Shown: one piece after another, positions 22,797 through 44,732 of the stretch
Position numbering within the stretch: position 1 is the first letter of the stretch
Layout: the number at the start of each line of letters is the position of its first letter
Assembly (NCBI GenBank): GCA_023055355.1
Contig: JALJCS010000009.1
Span: 24,453,001 to 24,517,000, forward strand
Length of the DNA: 64,000 nt
DNA from: Agelaius tricolor
Taxonomy: Eukaryota > Chordata > Aves > Passeriformes > Icteridae
Direction of reading: 5' to 3'
Notes under the pieces: generated by a model
The model's database searches: none
Told to the model about the DNA's origin: nothing
Seen by the model: only the letters and a program-made list of their open reading frames with translations
Translations under genes and position numbers: made by a program

Positions 22797-25020
22797 TGAA
22801 GCAACCAAGATGGGGAGCAAGTCTGGTTTTTTCCTAGTCTGACCTGACCAAGTATTAGAGTGAACTTGTTTTCAGTGATCATCAGAATAAGACATAGTAG
22901 CAGGCCCATCTGAGGAATGGGGACAAACCACTGATCTAATCAGGCACTGAGGCTGAGCAGACATAATTTCTGCTCCCTGCTTGGTGGATGGTCCAGATTA
23001 TACTAGGGAGACTAACTGTGCTAGCTAGTTGGGGTTTTGCCAACAGGGGAGGCTGCAACTATCTTCTACAATTTCTTCCCATGCAGGAGTCCTGTGTATG
23101 GGTGGAAGGCAGTTGCATCTGCAGGACTGCATGCAGGCAGTTCATACTACTGTACGTGGCAAGGTAGAACCTTAACCTTCTCATGGTACTCCTCCTCTTC
23201 CAGTACAGAACAAAGGTACTGTTTCTGAAGGGGAAAGGCAGCAAACACTGCCTGGCGCCTTGGAATGAGGAGGATCTTAACCCACCTGCACTTAGGCAGT
23301 GTTTGTTTTGGCCCTGTACTCAGGCACTGGGTACAAAAACCCAGCAAACCATAAAGCCTGTAGGTAAGGAGGTGCTGCCAACAGTGCAAGGTCAGCCCAA
23401 CGGCTGCACAGTGTCTGGGTGTGCTCACTGCCCCAGAGTCCTGCCTCTCTTGAAGCCTGGCATGCAAGGGAAGGAAAAGCCACACCATGAACCCTCCCTG
23501 ACTCCATCCCAAAGCCCTGGTGCAGTGTTTTGGCTTTTTTTTTTCACATCTCCATTTCCCAAGCTAAGCCTTGAAGAGCCTCTTTTCTCCTGCTGGTTGC
23601 TTATATATAAGCCTACTATCAAATGGAAGAAACCACTGGATAATGCTATGAAATACTGTTCAGGGGGTGCTGAGCCAGCTATTAGAAACCGGTGGAATTT
23701 CTAGGAAATGCTACTGAGTACTGAGCTACTGCAAAATTGAAGCTGGATGCAAGAAAGGTGTTGCACAAAGAGCAAAAGAGCATATGCAGCAAAGAGCCTG
23801 CTCTAGATAAGAAGCCAATCTTCTCTTATCTTTAAATTACTTCCTAAAGTAATCAAGGTAGACATGGATTACTACATACAGTATGACATGGCTGTAAACC
23901 ACCATGTTGTTTTATTGAAAGGCTCCAAACTGTAAATTTCCTAGTACCTTTGTCCTGCCAGCAACATTAGGGCCATGTGAAAAGAGAGGCTTAGGAGACT
24001 AACTAAACCTAAGCATTTGTTCATTTTGGGGTGAATGCTCAGAAGCATCTCCTGTTGTCTACTTTATCAGGCATCCTGGGATTGTGATCAGGCTGCTGGA
24101 GCAGCTGTCCTACTAACAGCAGAGATCACTGTATTGTTATGTAGCTTGGAAGGAAAGAAGAAACAGAAAGTAGTTGCAGTTTCTCCCAAGCTCAGTACTG
24201 TTTTGGGATTTCTTTTTCCCATACCTACATATTCCTTAACCAGAGCTAGCACTTTACTAATGGCTGAAGTTGTCAGATGGCATCTGAATCCAAGAACATT
24301 GCATTGCTGTCCCCTGCTTAATTACCTGAGTTAAAAGATCAACTCCCACCATCAGCTATCACCAGCATGCACAGTTAATTGTGTGGCTGATAATACTTTT
24401 TATCTTGAATGGGTTACTGCCACAACTGGTTTTTTACTGCAGTCTAGTATAGCTCAGCTTTAGGAAGAACAGTCTCAGAGCAAGGTATTTCCTATATTAT
24501 TAATGATAAGTTATTAACACTACCAACATAAATTACAATGACACTGCTGAAATGTACTACTTAGCAATAAGGGAGTTGGTAAGAGTTTCACAAGAATAAG
24601 TTTCAGCTAGGAACGTTTCTGCTTGAAGGAAATAACTGAATATTTCCTAATACAATGGTATTACTCAAGAATTAAGAGATGAGTGTCTAAAATATTATGA
24701 TCCTGCTAGATAAACCTATTTATTTCAAATCCCTTCCTAAATGCCACACTACCCTAAAATTCTAATTTCAATATTTAGTTCATTCTGTGGGCATGGTGAG
24801 GGAGCTCAGGTTGCGAGGAGGAGAGAGGCTGAAGTAAAGAGTTAGTTTTTAAAAATACCTGCATCCTCCTAACAGTGGGAAGAAGAAAGAACTGAGTTTT
24901 TACTGGCTGACAGTAACACTGCTTCCTCCCTTGGCCTAAACATATTTCATCAATGCACATTTCCAGTGCAAGAATTTCCTAGTACTGAGGTCACTAAAAT
25001 AAACTTTACTCATCCTGGTG
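22797..25020 (+). other. Amidase 3' UTR and flank, extent uncertain
   Basis: No further coding exon is seen. The first canonical AATAAA on the plus strand after the stop is at 24998-25003, which would give a UTR of about 2.2 kb; earlier variants such as AATAAG (22886 region) may be used instead. Open frames here (for example 23183-23704) show no family resemblance and no codon periodicity that I can recognise. Confidence 0.35.
24998..25003 (+). terminator. Candidate poly(A) signal, amidase
   Basis: AATAAA in plus orientation, the only canonical hexamer between the amidase stop and the TMEM39A 3' end. Use is unproven. Confidence 0.35.
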
Positions 25021-25194
25021 AAAGGCCCCTGTGTTTCCTTTTTTCCCCTGCCTGTTTATCCAAACTCTACAGCAGACCAGTTCCTAGTTACCAGCAGTTG
25101 TGTGAGCAAAGCAGACACAGTGACCACACACACAATCCTGTTGCTTCACATAGATATATGTATGGGTATAGATATACTGTATATACACATGGAT

Positions 25195-25220
25195 TTTTTT
25201 TTAATATATATATATATAAA
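25195..25220. repeat. (TA)n microsatellite
   Basis: A T-run followed by about nine TA units, lying in the short gap between the two convergent genes. Confidence 0.85.
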
Positions 25221-25245
25221 ATAACACCTTGTTTATAAAGCGACA

Positions 25246-25251
25246 TTTAAT
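25246..25251 (-). terminator. TMEM39A: Candidate poly(A) signal, TMEM39A
   Basis: TTTAAT on the plus strand is ATTAAA on the minus strand, about 175 bp after the TMEM39A stop, followed by a GT-rich stretch. A canonical AATAAA (TTTATT at 24719-24724) lies further out and would make a longer UTR overlapping the amidase flank. Confidence 0.4.
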
Positions 25252-25424
25252 TGCCACTGGTTCCCTTCCCGCCCCACAAAAACAATAGTATACAAAATAT
25301 AAAATATTTTAAATATTTATAAACGTTGCAAGAAAAAAATAGAACTGTATGAAAATATTTTTTTTTCTGAGGTTCCCTCCTGCCCTGTGGGATGAGGAAG
25401 AGAAGGGGTACACATCTGGCCGGC

Positions 25425-33462
<8,038 letters not shown>

Positions 33463-33543
33463 GACCAGGAACCAGTCCACTCCCAGTGCCTCCAGCAGGC
33501 TGTGCCCTGACACACAGACAACGATCCAAAAGCCTTCCCAAAT

Positions 33544-36500
33544 CTGCAAAGGAGGCAGAAACATCACTTAAGCTTTAAACTCTGGTCACACTCACCCAGT
33601 TCACGCTCCAGCCAGGCAAATTCATGCAGAAGGGAGTCACTCCATACACTCAGAGCCCTGTGGGACAGCCACCAGCACTCTAAACCACTGTGCCACTTCA
33701 ATGGCAGCAGGTCAGTGTCTGCTTGCACACCCAGAAGGAACACCACTGACACTGTGTCTCTAAAAAGGGGCTGCTTACATTAGCCATCAACAAATGACAG
33801 CACTTACTGCTGGCTGGAAAGTACCACTGAGCACCTCCAGAGCTGGAGATGACACAAATGTGTGCTTTATTTCAAAAGCAAACCTGGGAAGAGCCTTCTC
33901 CATGTTGTGGTTGAGCTACTAGAGCTTCACAGCTCTTTATAGGCACTCAGCACATTACTTGCCAGGCTCTGATGCTGGTAGGTAATTCAGACACCCTCTG
34001 GCAGACCTCTGAACAGAAAGACTCGTGTCCTTGAAGGAAACTGCATGGTCCAGCTCCCTTCTGTGCTAATGCCCAAATGACACCAAGGTAATACATCCAT
34101 TTAAAAGTGGGTTTAGCTAGCAGAAAAGTGCAGCAAAACACACATGTATGCATGTACTTCAAATGCACATATGGGCAATCCCATAACCCAGCCCTGAAAA
34201 GAAAAATAATTCAGAAGTAAACTTGTACATATTTATTTACCTATTTATTTTTAATGACACACTTAAATCTATCAATTCCTTAAAATAAACTGCTATGAAA
34301 GAGGCTGGGCAACTCAGAATATCAGAACAATAGTGTCATTTATGGCATATTTTTCTTCTATTTCACTGGTCTCCCACATGACACTGCAAGGATTTTGGCA
34401 GTCAGGAAAGTTTCCAGTGGAAACACAGCAGACATAAGGGAGTGAAGGATTGAACTGGAGTGCACCTGTGCTGTACAGGAACAAGACACCAAGTGAGCAT
34501 CTCACTACAAGGACTTTGGTGTGTCTGTGTGCCTGGAGTCCAAATCAGCTGCCCTTTTGGAAAAATCTCATAGCCAGAACCAACCCAGGGGCCAAAAAAG
34601 CACATCCACCTTCTGGGAAACTCCAGATGTAGCTTTGAAATGTACAGATGGAACCTATGGTCTATTTATAATTCAGTCATCACCTCCTTTAAAATCCCAA
34701 GAAATCACAGCTGGCAGAAATGCCAGAAGTTTTGTCAGTGAGTCACAGGACTGTCACCATGAACATAGCGTGCAGGAGTACTTCTCTAAAAAATTCCCTC
34801 AAAGAATTGCCCTTTGTATTAAAATTTCCTATCCTTCATCTCTACTCCAATAAACAATTGTCATTATTGAAACCAGGATACCAATTCTCAAACTTTCAAC
34901 AAAAATCAAGATGTTTCAAAGGACGAATGCTTCCTGTATACCCACACAAAAGTCAGTTGGAAAAATCAAACCAAACCAAATCCAAAAAAACACATCAAAA
35001 ACCAGAGATCCAGGAGGGAGAGAGAAAAAAAAATAAACAGGAGATATGAAAATGCATGAAAGGCAAGCAAACATTGGAGAATTTTGGTTTTGAGTAAATA
35101 GTGTGTTTTGGCAGACTTTAATACTCTTATATCTCCAATAGCAACACAACAGAGATTGAAGCCTTCCTTACCTTTCTTGTCAAGCAAGAATTTTCCCTAC
35201 GATGTTCTAGAGTTTTACTTGGAAATATTTCTATTTCAGGAATTAAATATAAACAAGAAAATTCTCCTGCATGTGTAAGATGAGTAGGGGCAGCAACAAA
35301 CAATGCAGAATTCACTTAGGGCATTCAGACACTTTCGATAAACAGCTAAAGTGAAGCAAAAAAATGAGGAAAAACCCCCCAAAAAAATGGCTTTCAAGTT
35401 TGTTCTAAGCCAAATTTAGCTACCACAGGGCCTGTGGTAGCTGAAACAATTGGTCTGATTCGACCTACAGGATATTTATGATAATGGATGCAATATGTTG
35501 GTGGTCTAATTAGTGCTATTAACAGTGGAAGGTAGTTTATAGCACATTCAATAATTCATGTAAATAATTTAACAGGTCTCATTAGTATCACCCCATTAGT
35601 ATGCCTCACACGCTCGCCAATACAGACACTTGGACACAGAGTAATCGCAATTCCATCCCCTGGCTTTACAAACCAGTAAAATGCAGGTTTCTACCAGTAA
35701 AAACAACTGCCCATGGAAAGAAGCCATCCTTAACGTCAGTGCATATATTTTAAATGCACTTGAATAAGCCCTTTCACAGTGATTCATGAACATATAGACT
35801 GGGCAGTTCCTCAAGCCAAGCTTTAAATAACTTTAAATACTGGAGTCAGATCAAATTAGGTAGGCATTTTGTTGGAGCAAAATCTGCCTAAGAACCATCC
35901 CTTTTTTTGTTTGCTTTTATTTTGTAAAACTAGCCACACAAAACTGAAGCTCCAGAGATAAAGCTAAACAAAGCAGTGAGATTACACATCAGATTGTCTC
36001 TAAGTCTGCTTTTTTTTGGCCTTGAACCAATCAACAGCCCTCCTTTTTGAGGAGAAAGACATGGGGAAAAGCATTTTTATAGCTTTCAATTAATAAAGAA
36101 AGGCACGATTCTACTTTGAAAACGAGAAAAAAAGGTGTCCATAAACTCCTTACTCCAAGAGATAATATTCCAAGTCATATTAAGTATTAATGAAGAGTCT
36201 ACCCTGCTCCCTTCTCTGTTTGCATTCCCCACCCCATCAGTGATTATATTTTATAGTCATGCAGAAAAAGTGAGTAATGAAAGATAAAAGCTTTTCCTGA
36301 CAAGACTCTTCAGTCCATTAACGTGATTCCACACTGTTTTTCCAGTTCACTTACAATTTCCCTCAAAAAATAAGCGACATGCTTGTAGTCCCTTCATCCT
36401 CAAATCCTCAGAACCAGTATTACCTAGCCTCCAAGATATCCTCTCTGAGGCAAATGTGGGCATCATAAAAACACACAGGCAGAATGTGGAGAGCAGCTAC

Positions 36501-39500
36501 AGAAGAGCAGACAGTGGTCCTGCCCATGCACAGGGAATGGATGTGGGTACGGACAGCTCTTGGGTTCAAGGGCAGACCATGCTTCAGGACAGAGACAACA
36601 CTTTCATTTGTGACACAGTTACAAGAAAATCCAGAAACAGAAGGCATCAGATGCTCTGATTTCCAGTTCCTGCTTTTAGGACCACAGAAAGCACTTGGTA
36701 ATTTTTTTTTTCTGTGCCACAATACCCTTCCTGCCCATCAGCTCCCCAGCTATCCTGACGAGGCAGGATCGTGGCAGGATCGTGGCAGGCAAGAACCACA
36801 GCTGTGTGCACGAGTTTACTGATAAAAAGCTAGGCAGATGAATTACTCACCAATTCAGAGGTGAAACAGTGTGCAGCCCTGTCCTGCTCACCAAGGCCCA
36901 TCACTCAGAATCATGTTTCTGCATCAGCAGCTGCCCAAACAGCTCTTTCAAGAGGCAATCAGGAGAGAGTCAGTGACTCATCAGAATGGCAAGTGTGCCT
37001 GTTTCCCATCTCTTTGCTGGAAACGCTACAAAGCTCAGTCAGTTATTTTGATGGTGTTACCATTTTTTAATTGGAGAAAACTCCAAGCCTCTCCAGTCTT
37101 GTTGGGAAGCTTGCTGCACTGAGACATGAGAACTCCCAGAGTCTGGAAGACATTCAGGTGGCTTTCCTTGGCTCCACAAGTCCTAGCACCAGTTACTCAC
37201 AAGAGCAGAAAGAGAAACATGGCCATCCTCACTTGGTGCAATGTGGCTCAAGAAGACCACAGGTCTCTCACTGCAACTCACCATCTCAATTAAAGCAACC
37301 TTCTTCCTGCTGAGGAAGCATGTGACAGCTGGGGGTGAAGCAACACATGGTCTCTGTGGTGAGGGACTCTCTCTGCCCCCACAGCAACACAGACACTCCT
37401 GGCAAGACTTTCCATTCAGGGTGTCTGTGCTTTGTGGAAACACACCTGCCCCGTGTGCAGAGCTCCCTAGCAGGGAAGCGCAGCCAGCCACCCCCACGAC
37501 ATGGCTGCAGAGCACTGACACAAAGCACAATTAGTTTCTGAAACTGAAAATGCTCTCTTGGTTGCTAATGTCCTTAACTCAACTCACTGCAGCTGGTCAG
37601 CCTAATCCTAAACTTGCAGTTGTCCAGCAATCCTAATATCTTTGCAAATTATCACACAAGTTTTCCTTTGAACTTTGAACTTCTGAGAGTCCTAGTTACT
37701 ATAGGTTATTTTTACTTCCTTTTAGTGTGAACATCTTATTTATTTATTTAAATTAAAATAAAAAACAACCAAAACAAAACCAAACCCCCATTCTGACAGC
37801 TGGAAAAACAGACACAAAGCTAATAATTGACTCACCCAATATAACACCAAAAAGAAAAAGAATCACCAGAGAGCCAAGGAACAGAGATGGCTTCACCCAA
37901 GCCTTGGTCACAAGGCCACCTTGTCAGCACCCTCACATCTGCCACAACGGAAGCCACAAAGACACAAAATTTCTGTGAAAGCCCCAACTGGTCTGGGAAT
38001 AAAATAAGCATTTAGTTGTTGCAAGGGAGGAAACAACCAACAGGTTATCAGATGGAAAGCTAAATATTTGGCTTGCACAGAGCTGCCCCGGTGCTAAGTC
38101 AACACAACCTTTCAACTCCGGCTGGATCCAAAGGCACACACCCGCCACCTGGCCCAGAGCTGGGAGGCAAAACCGGTTAGGAGGGAGGTCTCCATGTCAG
38201 CACATTTTCTAAGCCCTCATGCCATACAGAGAGATGGATTAAGATGGGGATTTGGCACAGAGAGAGACAGAAACCCCCCTGAAGTGCAGCCCAAGCACCA
38301 TCAAACAGGAGAGCTGGGTGGGGAATCACCACTGTCAGGTGGTGCACCAGCAAGACTAATTTTTGCTCGGTGACTAATAACCTCCTCTGTAAAAACAAAA
38401 CCAACCCATCAAGACCACGTCAGTGTAGGCTTTTCTGATACAGCACAACTCTGGCTGAAGAGGTTGCATCTATCAGTCCTCTACACAGATGCCAAAACCA
38501 AAGGGTCGAAGTAGCAAGATTATGGCAAGCGATGACAAACAGCATATGTACTGTATGACTTATTTCTAGTGTTTTCAGCAAGGAAGAGTAGAGCTAAGCA
38601 GCAGGGTAAGTGGGAAAAATAGAAGTTTTAGCTTAAGACAAGGGGAAGGCAGTGCCTGCCATTTGCAGCTGCCACAGTATTTCAAATACCCACATACAAA
38701 AATGGGAATGGGAAAGAAAAGTTTTTCAGGAAAAGCCTCTCAAAGTTAAAGTGCAGTAAGCTCAGTCAGCTCATTTTGCAGACATGTTAAAGTATAAGAC
38801 ATAGATTTAAGTTCTTAATACTCCAGATAAACAAAATTATCTAAGATACTAAAAAAGCCATTTTTAAACACAGAGAAATCCTATAAATTCCCTAAAAATC
38901 CCCTCAAAGACCTTACTTTAGGGGGTGCAAGGAAGAAGTCTCCAGAGGTATGCAGGCAATAGTGTCCCCTTCAGAAGACAGGCGAGTTCAGGTTTTGTGA
39001 ATCGAAGGAAAGTTGAGACACACACTAAGCACTCTAAACAAACCTCTGGAGACTACAAGAACAAAGCCACAATTCCTGGTGTAATAAAACAGTATTACCT
39101 TATATTGCCATATAATTACCTTGTGCAACTAACTGCTGCAGCAGGTCAAAACAAACAGCTTAGGAAAACTTCAATGAATGACTGTAGTAATTTTATGAAT
39201 GAAGACAAGAGAATTTATATTCCAAAAGGAAGTAAAAAAAAACAAAAAAAAAAAACCAAAGCCACAATGCAAGACCCTCAACGCTCAGCAGCTCCAAGTG
39301 GCCAATAACACTCCTCACCAAGCCAACAACAATTACACAGCTAGCAGCAAGACATTAACATTTTCTTTGGCTTCTTCTGATGTATACAGCAACACTCCCA
39401 GCCACATAGTGGATCCAGGAATAAAGAAAGCATTGGCTTGTTCTTGTGTGACAACAAGACAGAATTGCAAAGCTGAGCTTTTCCAGCAGCAGAGGGAAAT

Positions 39501-42500
39501 GCAGGCCTGACCAGTTGGGTCACAGTCTATTTTGGTCCTCGAGTTCCCATGCTTCTGAATTGTCTGGGAAAAGGGACATCAAGCCCAGCCTCATCCAGAG
39601 TGAGAAGCCCAAACTAAAGAGCTGGAGGGAATTACTGAGCCAGACAGTTCTCTGAGCGTGTAACAACACAGAAGTTTTAACTCCAACTCCACATTACTGA
39701 TAGAAACTGAAGTTCTGTTTAGAAGGGGACACTGGTTGGGAAGTGAAACACAAGGGCAGTGTTTCAGCAGCCACAACACAGGCAAAGCTATCAAAGCTGG
39801 CTGATAATACAATTTATCAACACGCGCTCACTCCTAAGTATATCTTGCACCAGAGCTCTTCAGTAAGCATTACGCACAGCCACAGCTCTGCTAAAACACA
39901 GCTACAGATCACTCTATATTATACCATGCCATGTGCAGTAACTGGGAAAGTCAGGGAATTTTAGGTATGGCCACTGAATTTTTTTTTTTCCAAGATATCA
40001 AGCCAAATGCACAACAAAACAGATCACTACTGACAGGGAAAAAAGAAGGGGAAAAAAATAGAAGATGCTCATGCTTTAAGAGCCCATCTTAAAATTTTCC
40101 ATCAAGCAAGCCACCAAAATAGGCATTCTCCTCCCAACCTTGAACACAAACCCACAGTCTAATGGCCTGAGCACAGGCCAGGATATCTTCTGCTTTTTAA
40201 TCTTTCCTCTTCAACTGACTTCCAGGGAACTTGTTTTACCAATACAGACCTCAGTTTCCTTATCCAAAACATGATAAACTCTTCTAAAGTACTTCTCCTC
40301 CCAAGGGTCTCTGTATGTAGTAGTGGATATTTTTTACAGCATTATTTTAGCGCTTTAGACAAGCTTTTTTTAAAACAAACAGAAGCAGCTTTCCTGCTGG
40401 TATTGTTCCTCTGCCAATCCCTATGTTTAATTTAATGGAGATCAGCCATGATGACAAATCATGGGGAGTCACTAGGATTTTTCTATTTTGTCCTCAAATA
40501 GCTAAAAATAAGGCAGGCATCTGCCATCTGTAGCAATGAGCTTGAGCGCATGAAGAAGAACACAAGTTAAAAACCACTTCCTTGAGCCTTTCACCAAGTC
40601 ATCGCACTGGGATTCACAGCAGAAAGTATCAGTGAGACAATGCTTTGCACATCCCTGACGCTGCAGAAAAGCAACAACATTGCAGGGAATTTTAAACACA
40701 TTGTAATTTGTATAAATCATAAATTTGCATTAAAATATAAACCACATATGAGGATGCACTGATTCTCCTCTACTTGCCTCTTAAACAACAGGTTCAGGTG
40801 ACATAAATATTCCCCACAAAACAGTAAGTCTTCAATTCAACCTCCATGACTTTGGTAGGCAGGACTCAGAACTTTGTATGACTGTTTACAGAGCAACTAA
40901 TCCAGCAGATTGAGAAAATGCAATAGGATACATTAATCCCTTGTATAATTAATTATACTGAGACTAATCCAGCTGTCTGAATCTGCATCCATGCTCCCCT
41001 ATATGTATTTCTGGGCTGCAGATGTCTACTGATAATTTTGCTTTAAACCAACAATTCCAAACCTCCCAAAGGATGCCACTGCACCCTGTCTCCCAGGACA
41101 GCTCTCCTGACCAGGTTGCATTATACCCACTTCTCACCAGAAGTCTCATTTTTGCTTGCAATACCCAAAAAAATCAAGAAAACATTGGAAATAACTCACC
41201 AATGACAACAGCCCCCAAAGAACAGCATGAAATCTTCCAGGACAGTTTGTGAAAGCTTATGAGCTACTTTCCCAAATCAGACAGCTACTACAGATTTACC
41301 TCTGATATTAAAAATCCACCTGCTAACAGCTATGCCTATCTAACTGCAGCTTACCTAACTGTGGTAGGGTTAGAAACAAATGGACTAAAGTTCCAATTTT
41401 AACTGCCAGAAGAAAACTTCTTCCAGGATTTCATGATCCTGTGGCACAGGGAAAACACTGAGACTAAGGAGCAGAATGGTCTCAGAATTGCTACTATCTT
41501 GTTGCTTTCCACCACATCCATCTTTAGCAACTGTACCTCTACTGAGGAGTACTGAGTAGCCCAACTGGTTTCTGACCTGAATGCTCAGGGAAACTGGAAG
41601 CCACCTTAACAAACATTTCTAGCACATTTGCTCTTGGCTGTATTCTCAGACATCCAGATTGTGTGCCTATAGAAAGAAAGAAACTGTTAAGTTTTATGAA
41701 AACCAGGTTTGAGTCAATCTGCATTACATATCCTTTCAGAGAAAGATTTGTGTCCACTGCTACTCAGTTTCAAAACCAGCAGAAAGGTGTGGGGCTTCCC
41801 CTTCAAACACTGCATACAGAAGTAAATTTTTTAATCTAAAATTTCAGAACTAAGAGGAATGTCTGAAGAATAGACAAAAAAGTAATTATGCCTGTCTGCT
41901 TTTGAGTTCTAGTAACAGTACATCTACATTGGCAATGTTACATCAGCACAAATGTTGCTAACACAGGCAGGCCAGTAAGATGAGAATTGCTTTATTTCCT
42001 TAGCTTCCACTGAATCTACTGTGGTAAATGCCATTAGTGTCTCTGAAAAACAAGTAATTTCAGCAAGGTGCTTATCTGCATAATGCAAAAATTTTTATAA
42101 GAATTCATCATCTTACAAGCAGAATAGAAACATGCACTGCAAAGTAGGAAGCAAAATGTTTTATCCCCATTTTACAATCAGAAAGACAAAATAGAAGAGT
42201 AAGAAATAAAAGCCCTGCATTTTCAAAATTATTAATGATTTTGAATGCTCTGGTTGAGGCAGTATAGACACCTCCATTAGCAGGAACATGGACACCCAGA
42301 GCTTCTGAAAGTCAGGTCTCAAATGCTGCCAAGAGACAGCCAGGAATGAGCTGTACAGGAGGCACGCAGGTGTTCTATGGTCTTGAGATCGGGAGTACAC
42401 ACTGAGCACGGGTCACTGTGTCACTGATATCACTTGAGCTTCTTGTTGTTCCAAATAAATCAAACCTGGAAAACATTACCACCTGCTGTGCTGGTTTGTA

Positions 42501-43752
42501 CAGCAAAACCCCAGGCAAAGAAGCTCAAGAACAGGAACAAGGAGTAGCTGCATCTACACCTAAAGATAAGGGTGTCAGATAAGGGACAACAAGGAGCACA
42601 TGAAGTTTCAGCCCAAACCCCAGAGGGGTCAGCATTGCCTGGCACAATGAGCACACCAGTGAGCCCAGATTTTACCAGCAGAGTATAATCCAAGCACCTT
42701 GGCTGAAGGAGTCTGCACTCCAAGAGCTGCAGCTGGAAGGAGGAATGAGCGTCAGAAACACTCCAACAGCAGGAGTGCCAGGAGGTGAGCCATGGAGCAG
42801 AATGTGGGTTAAAAAGGGCTGATGTTCTCTGCCTTCAGCATCCTGTAAAACTGGAGCTGAGCCATTCCAGTCCCACCCCTGTATTAGTGTATCCCTCTCC
42901 CAGAAATCTCTTCTGGTTACAGTGAGTTAACAGACGAAGGGATGGTTAGAGAAGGGATGCCTTGTCTCCAAAAATTTTGTAACTCACCCCTTTGTAACAC
43001 AGACATCTCATTTCTCCACTTCCAGTCATAACAGACGACAGGGACATGAGGGGCCCCTTACTCACAATGGAAAGCATGCATGAGAGCAATCAGAGATTGC
43101 AAACAAAGCTGCCTCTGTTTCTGCTGTACGTTCACATGTTAAAATGATGCTGGAGTAGGGAAGGAGCTGTCTCATGTAATAGGGAAAATCATGTGCCCAA
43201 CTGCTAGCCTATATAAGAGAGAATGATTGATACACTGTTTTCACTGCGGTACAAAAAAGAACAGCGACAGAAATGTGCACCCACATCCATTCTGGAAACG
43301 GTACCTTATGGCGGGTTGGATTTACCTGGACTTAGAGAAGACTGCCTCAACTCCTCATCTTCCACAGGACAGTCCCCTTGCAGGACTGGTTACATAGGGA
43401 CAGCGCTTTAAAAGCCCAAAGCGCACACTGCCGTGACCCCAGCCCAACTTCCTCGTGTTTAATCCTCAACCCTCCTCCCACAGAGCACCCGGCTCCCAGC
43501 AGCGTGCGCGGACCTCCTGCTTTAACCCAAACACAGCAGGAAATGTCTCGAAGGAGAAGCCCGGGACCAAAAGCCGTAACTTACCAGCAGGACGGAACAA
43601 ACCCGGCGGAACCCTCCCCACCACTCACTCCCACACACACAGACACACACCCCAGGTTTCGGAGGGGAGCTCCGGCGGTCGCAGCCCGCCGCCCGCCGGG
43701 GTAGCCGTGGCTCTCCCGGCGCTGCCCACAGGAGCGGCGGGGCCGTACTCAC
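33544..43752 (-). other. TMEM39A: TMEM39A intron 1, no gene seen
   Basis: About 10.2 kb between the start-codon exon and the CpG-island exon. I see no convincing coding exon on either strand and no clear CR1. It is A/T-rich with scattered A-runs (39232-39258) and one small tandem repeat (36762-36789). Open frames up to 127 codons match nothing that I recognise. Confidence 0.6.
36762..36789. repeat. 11-bp tandem repeat
   Basis: GGCAGGATCGT twice in a row plus a partial third unit (GGCAGG). Short and probably of no function. Confidence 0.85.
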
Positions 43753-44250
43753 ACATCCAAGCGCGGGCGGCGGCGCGGCTCGGACATCAGCCGGCAGCGG
43801 GGTCCCCTCCGGCGGCAGCGGCCCGGCGGCGAGACCCGGCCCCGGCAACCCCCGGCCCGCCCGGGGGGAACGAGGCTGCGGCGGCGGCGGTGGGAGCCCC
43901 GCGGAGCGTCCCTCCTCCCGCCGGGCAGACCCACCTCGCCGCTGCCCCGCGGCGGGGCAGGAGCAGGGGAAGGGATAGGAGGAGAAGAGGAGGCAGGCGG
44001 GCGGGTCCGGCCTCGGCGCCCCGGCGCGGCCCTGCACAGCGCCGGCTACCCGGGAGACGTGGCAGTGAGGGCTGATGCTCTCATCACGCGGCGACAGCGG
44101 CGGCGGCCCGCGGCGGCAGCGGCCGGCCCAGGGAGGGCAGGAGCCGCGGGGAGGGCGGGGCCGCGGCCGCGCCGCGCCGCCATCTTGGTGGTGGCAGGCA
44201 GGGCTCAGGTGCTGCCGCCGGCCAGGCCTCGCTGCTGGGGCTCCGCAGAG
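43650..44250. promoter_or_regulatory. TMEM39A: CpG island promoter of TMEM39A
   Basis: Dense CpG and GC-box-like sequence. At 44176-44186 lies GCCGCCATCTT, which on the minus strand is AAGATGGCGGC, the YY1 element typical of the first tens of bases after a transcription start. A CR1 element begins about 70 bp upstream of it. Confidence 0.8.
43753..44175 (-). other. TMEM39A: TMEM39A non-coding exon 1 (5' UTR)
   Basis: A strong donor, GTGAGT on the minus strand, sits at 43747-43752 inside a CpG island, as expected for a non-coding first exon joining the start-codon exon at 33543. The 5' boundary is a guess from the YY1-type site. A second good donor (GTAAGT, revcomp of 43577-43582) could define an alternative first exon. 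The 244-codon minus-strand frame across this region is CpG-island background. Confidence 0.55.
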
Positions 44251-44257
44251 CCACACC

Positions 44258-44732
44258 GAACCACGAAATCAATCAGGTCGGAAAAGACCTCTGAGATCGT
44301 GGAGACCAACCTATGGCTGATCACCATCTTGACAACCAGACCATGGCACTGAGAGCCACATCCAGTCTTTCCCTTAAACACCTCCAGGATCCGTGACTCC
44401 ACCACCTCCCTCGACAGCCCCTTCCAATGTCTAATCATCCTTTTAGTCGAAGAAATTCCTCCTAAAGTCCAATCCAAACCTCCTCTGGCACAGTTTAAGA
44501 CTGTGTCCTTTTATCCTGTTGCTTGTTGCCTGGGAGGAGACCAAGAGAGTGATATAAGGTCCCCCCCAAGCTTTCTCTTCTCCAGGCTAAACCCCAACTC
44601 CCTCAGCTGCTCCTCAGAGGACTTGTGCTCCAGACCCTTCACCAGCTCCATTGCCCTTCTCTGGACTCACTCCAGCATCTCAATGCCTTTCTTGTAGTGG
44701 GGGGCCCAGAACTGGACACAGGACTCAAGGTG
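44258..44732 (-). mobile_element. CR1 LINE 3' region beside TMEM39A promoter
   Basis: CR1 in minus orientation: CAGGTCGGAAAAGACCTCTG near the 3' end, CTCCACCACCTCCCTCGACAG, CCTTCTCTGGACTCACTCCA and GGGCCCAGAACTGGACACA at the truncated 5' end. About 475 bp. Confidence 0.93.

Noticed and set aside
23183..23704. 173-codon plus-strand frame after the amidase stop
   Set aside because: No family resemblance, no promoter or acceptor; most likely 3' UTR.
43522..44256. 244-codon minus-strand and 206-codon plus-strand frames
   Set aside because: CpG-island background over the TMEM39A promoter and 5' UTR; low-complexity Pro/Arg/Ala composition, no family match.
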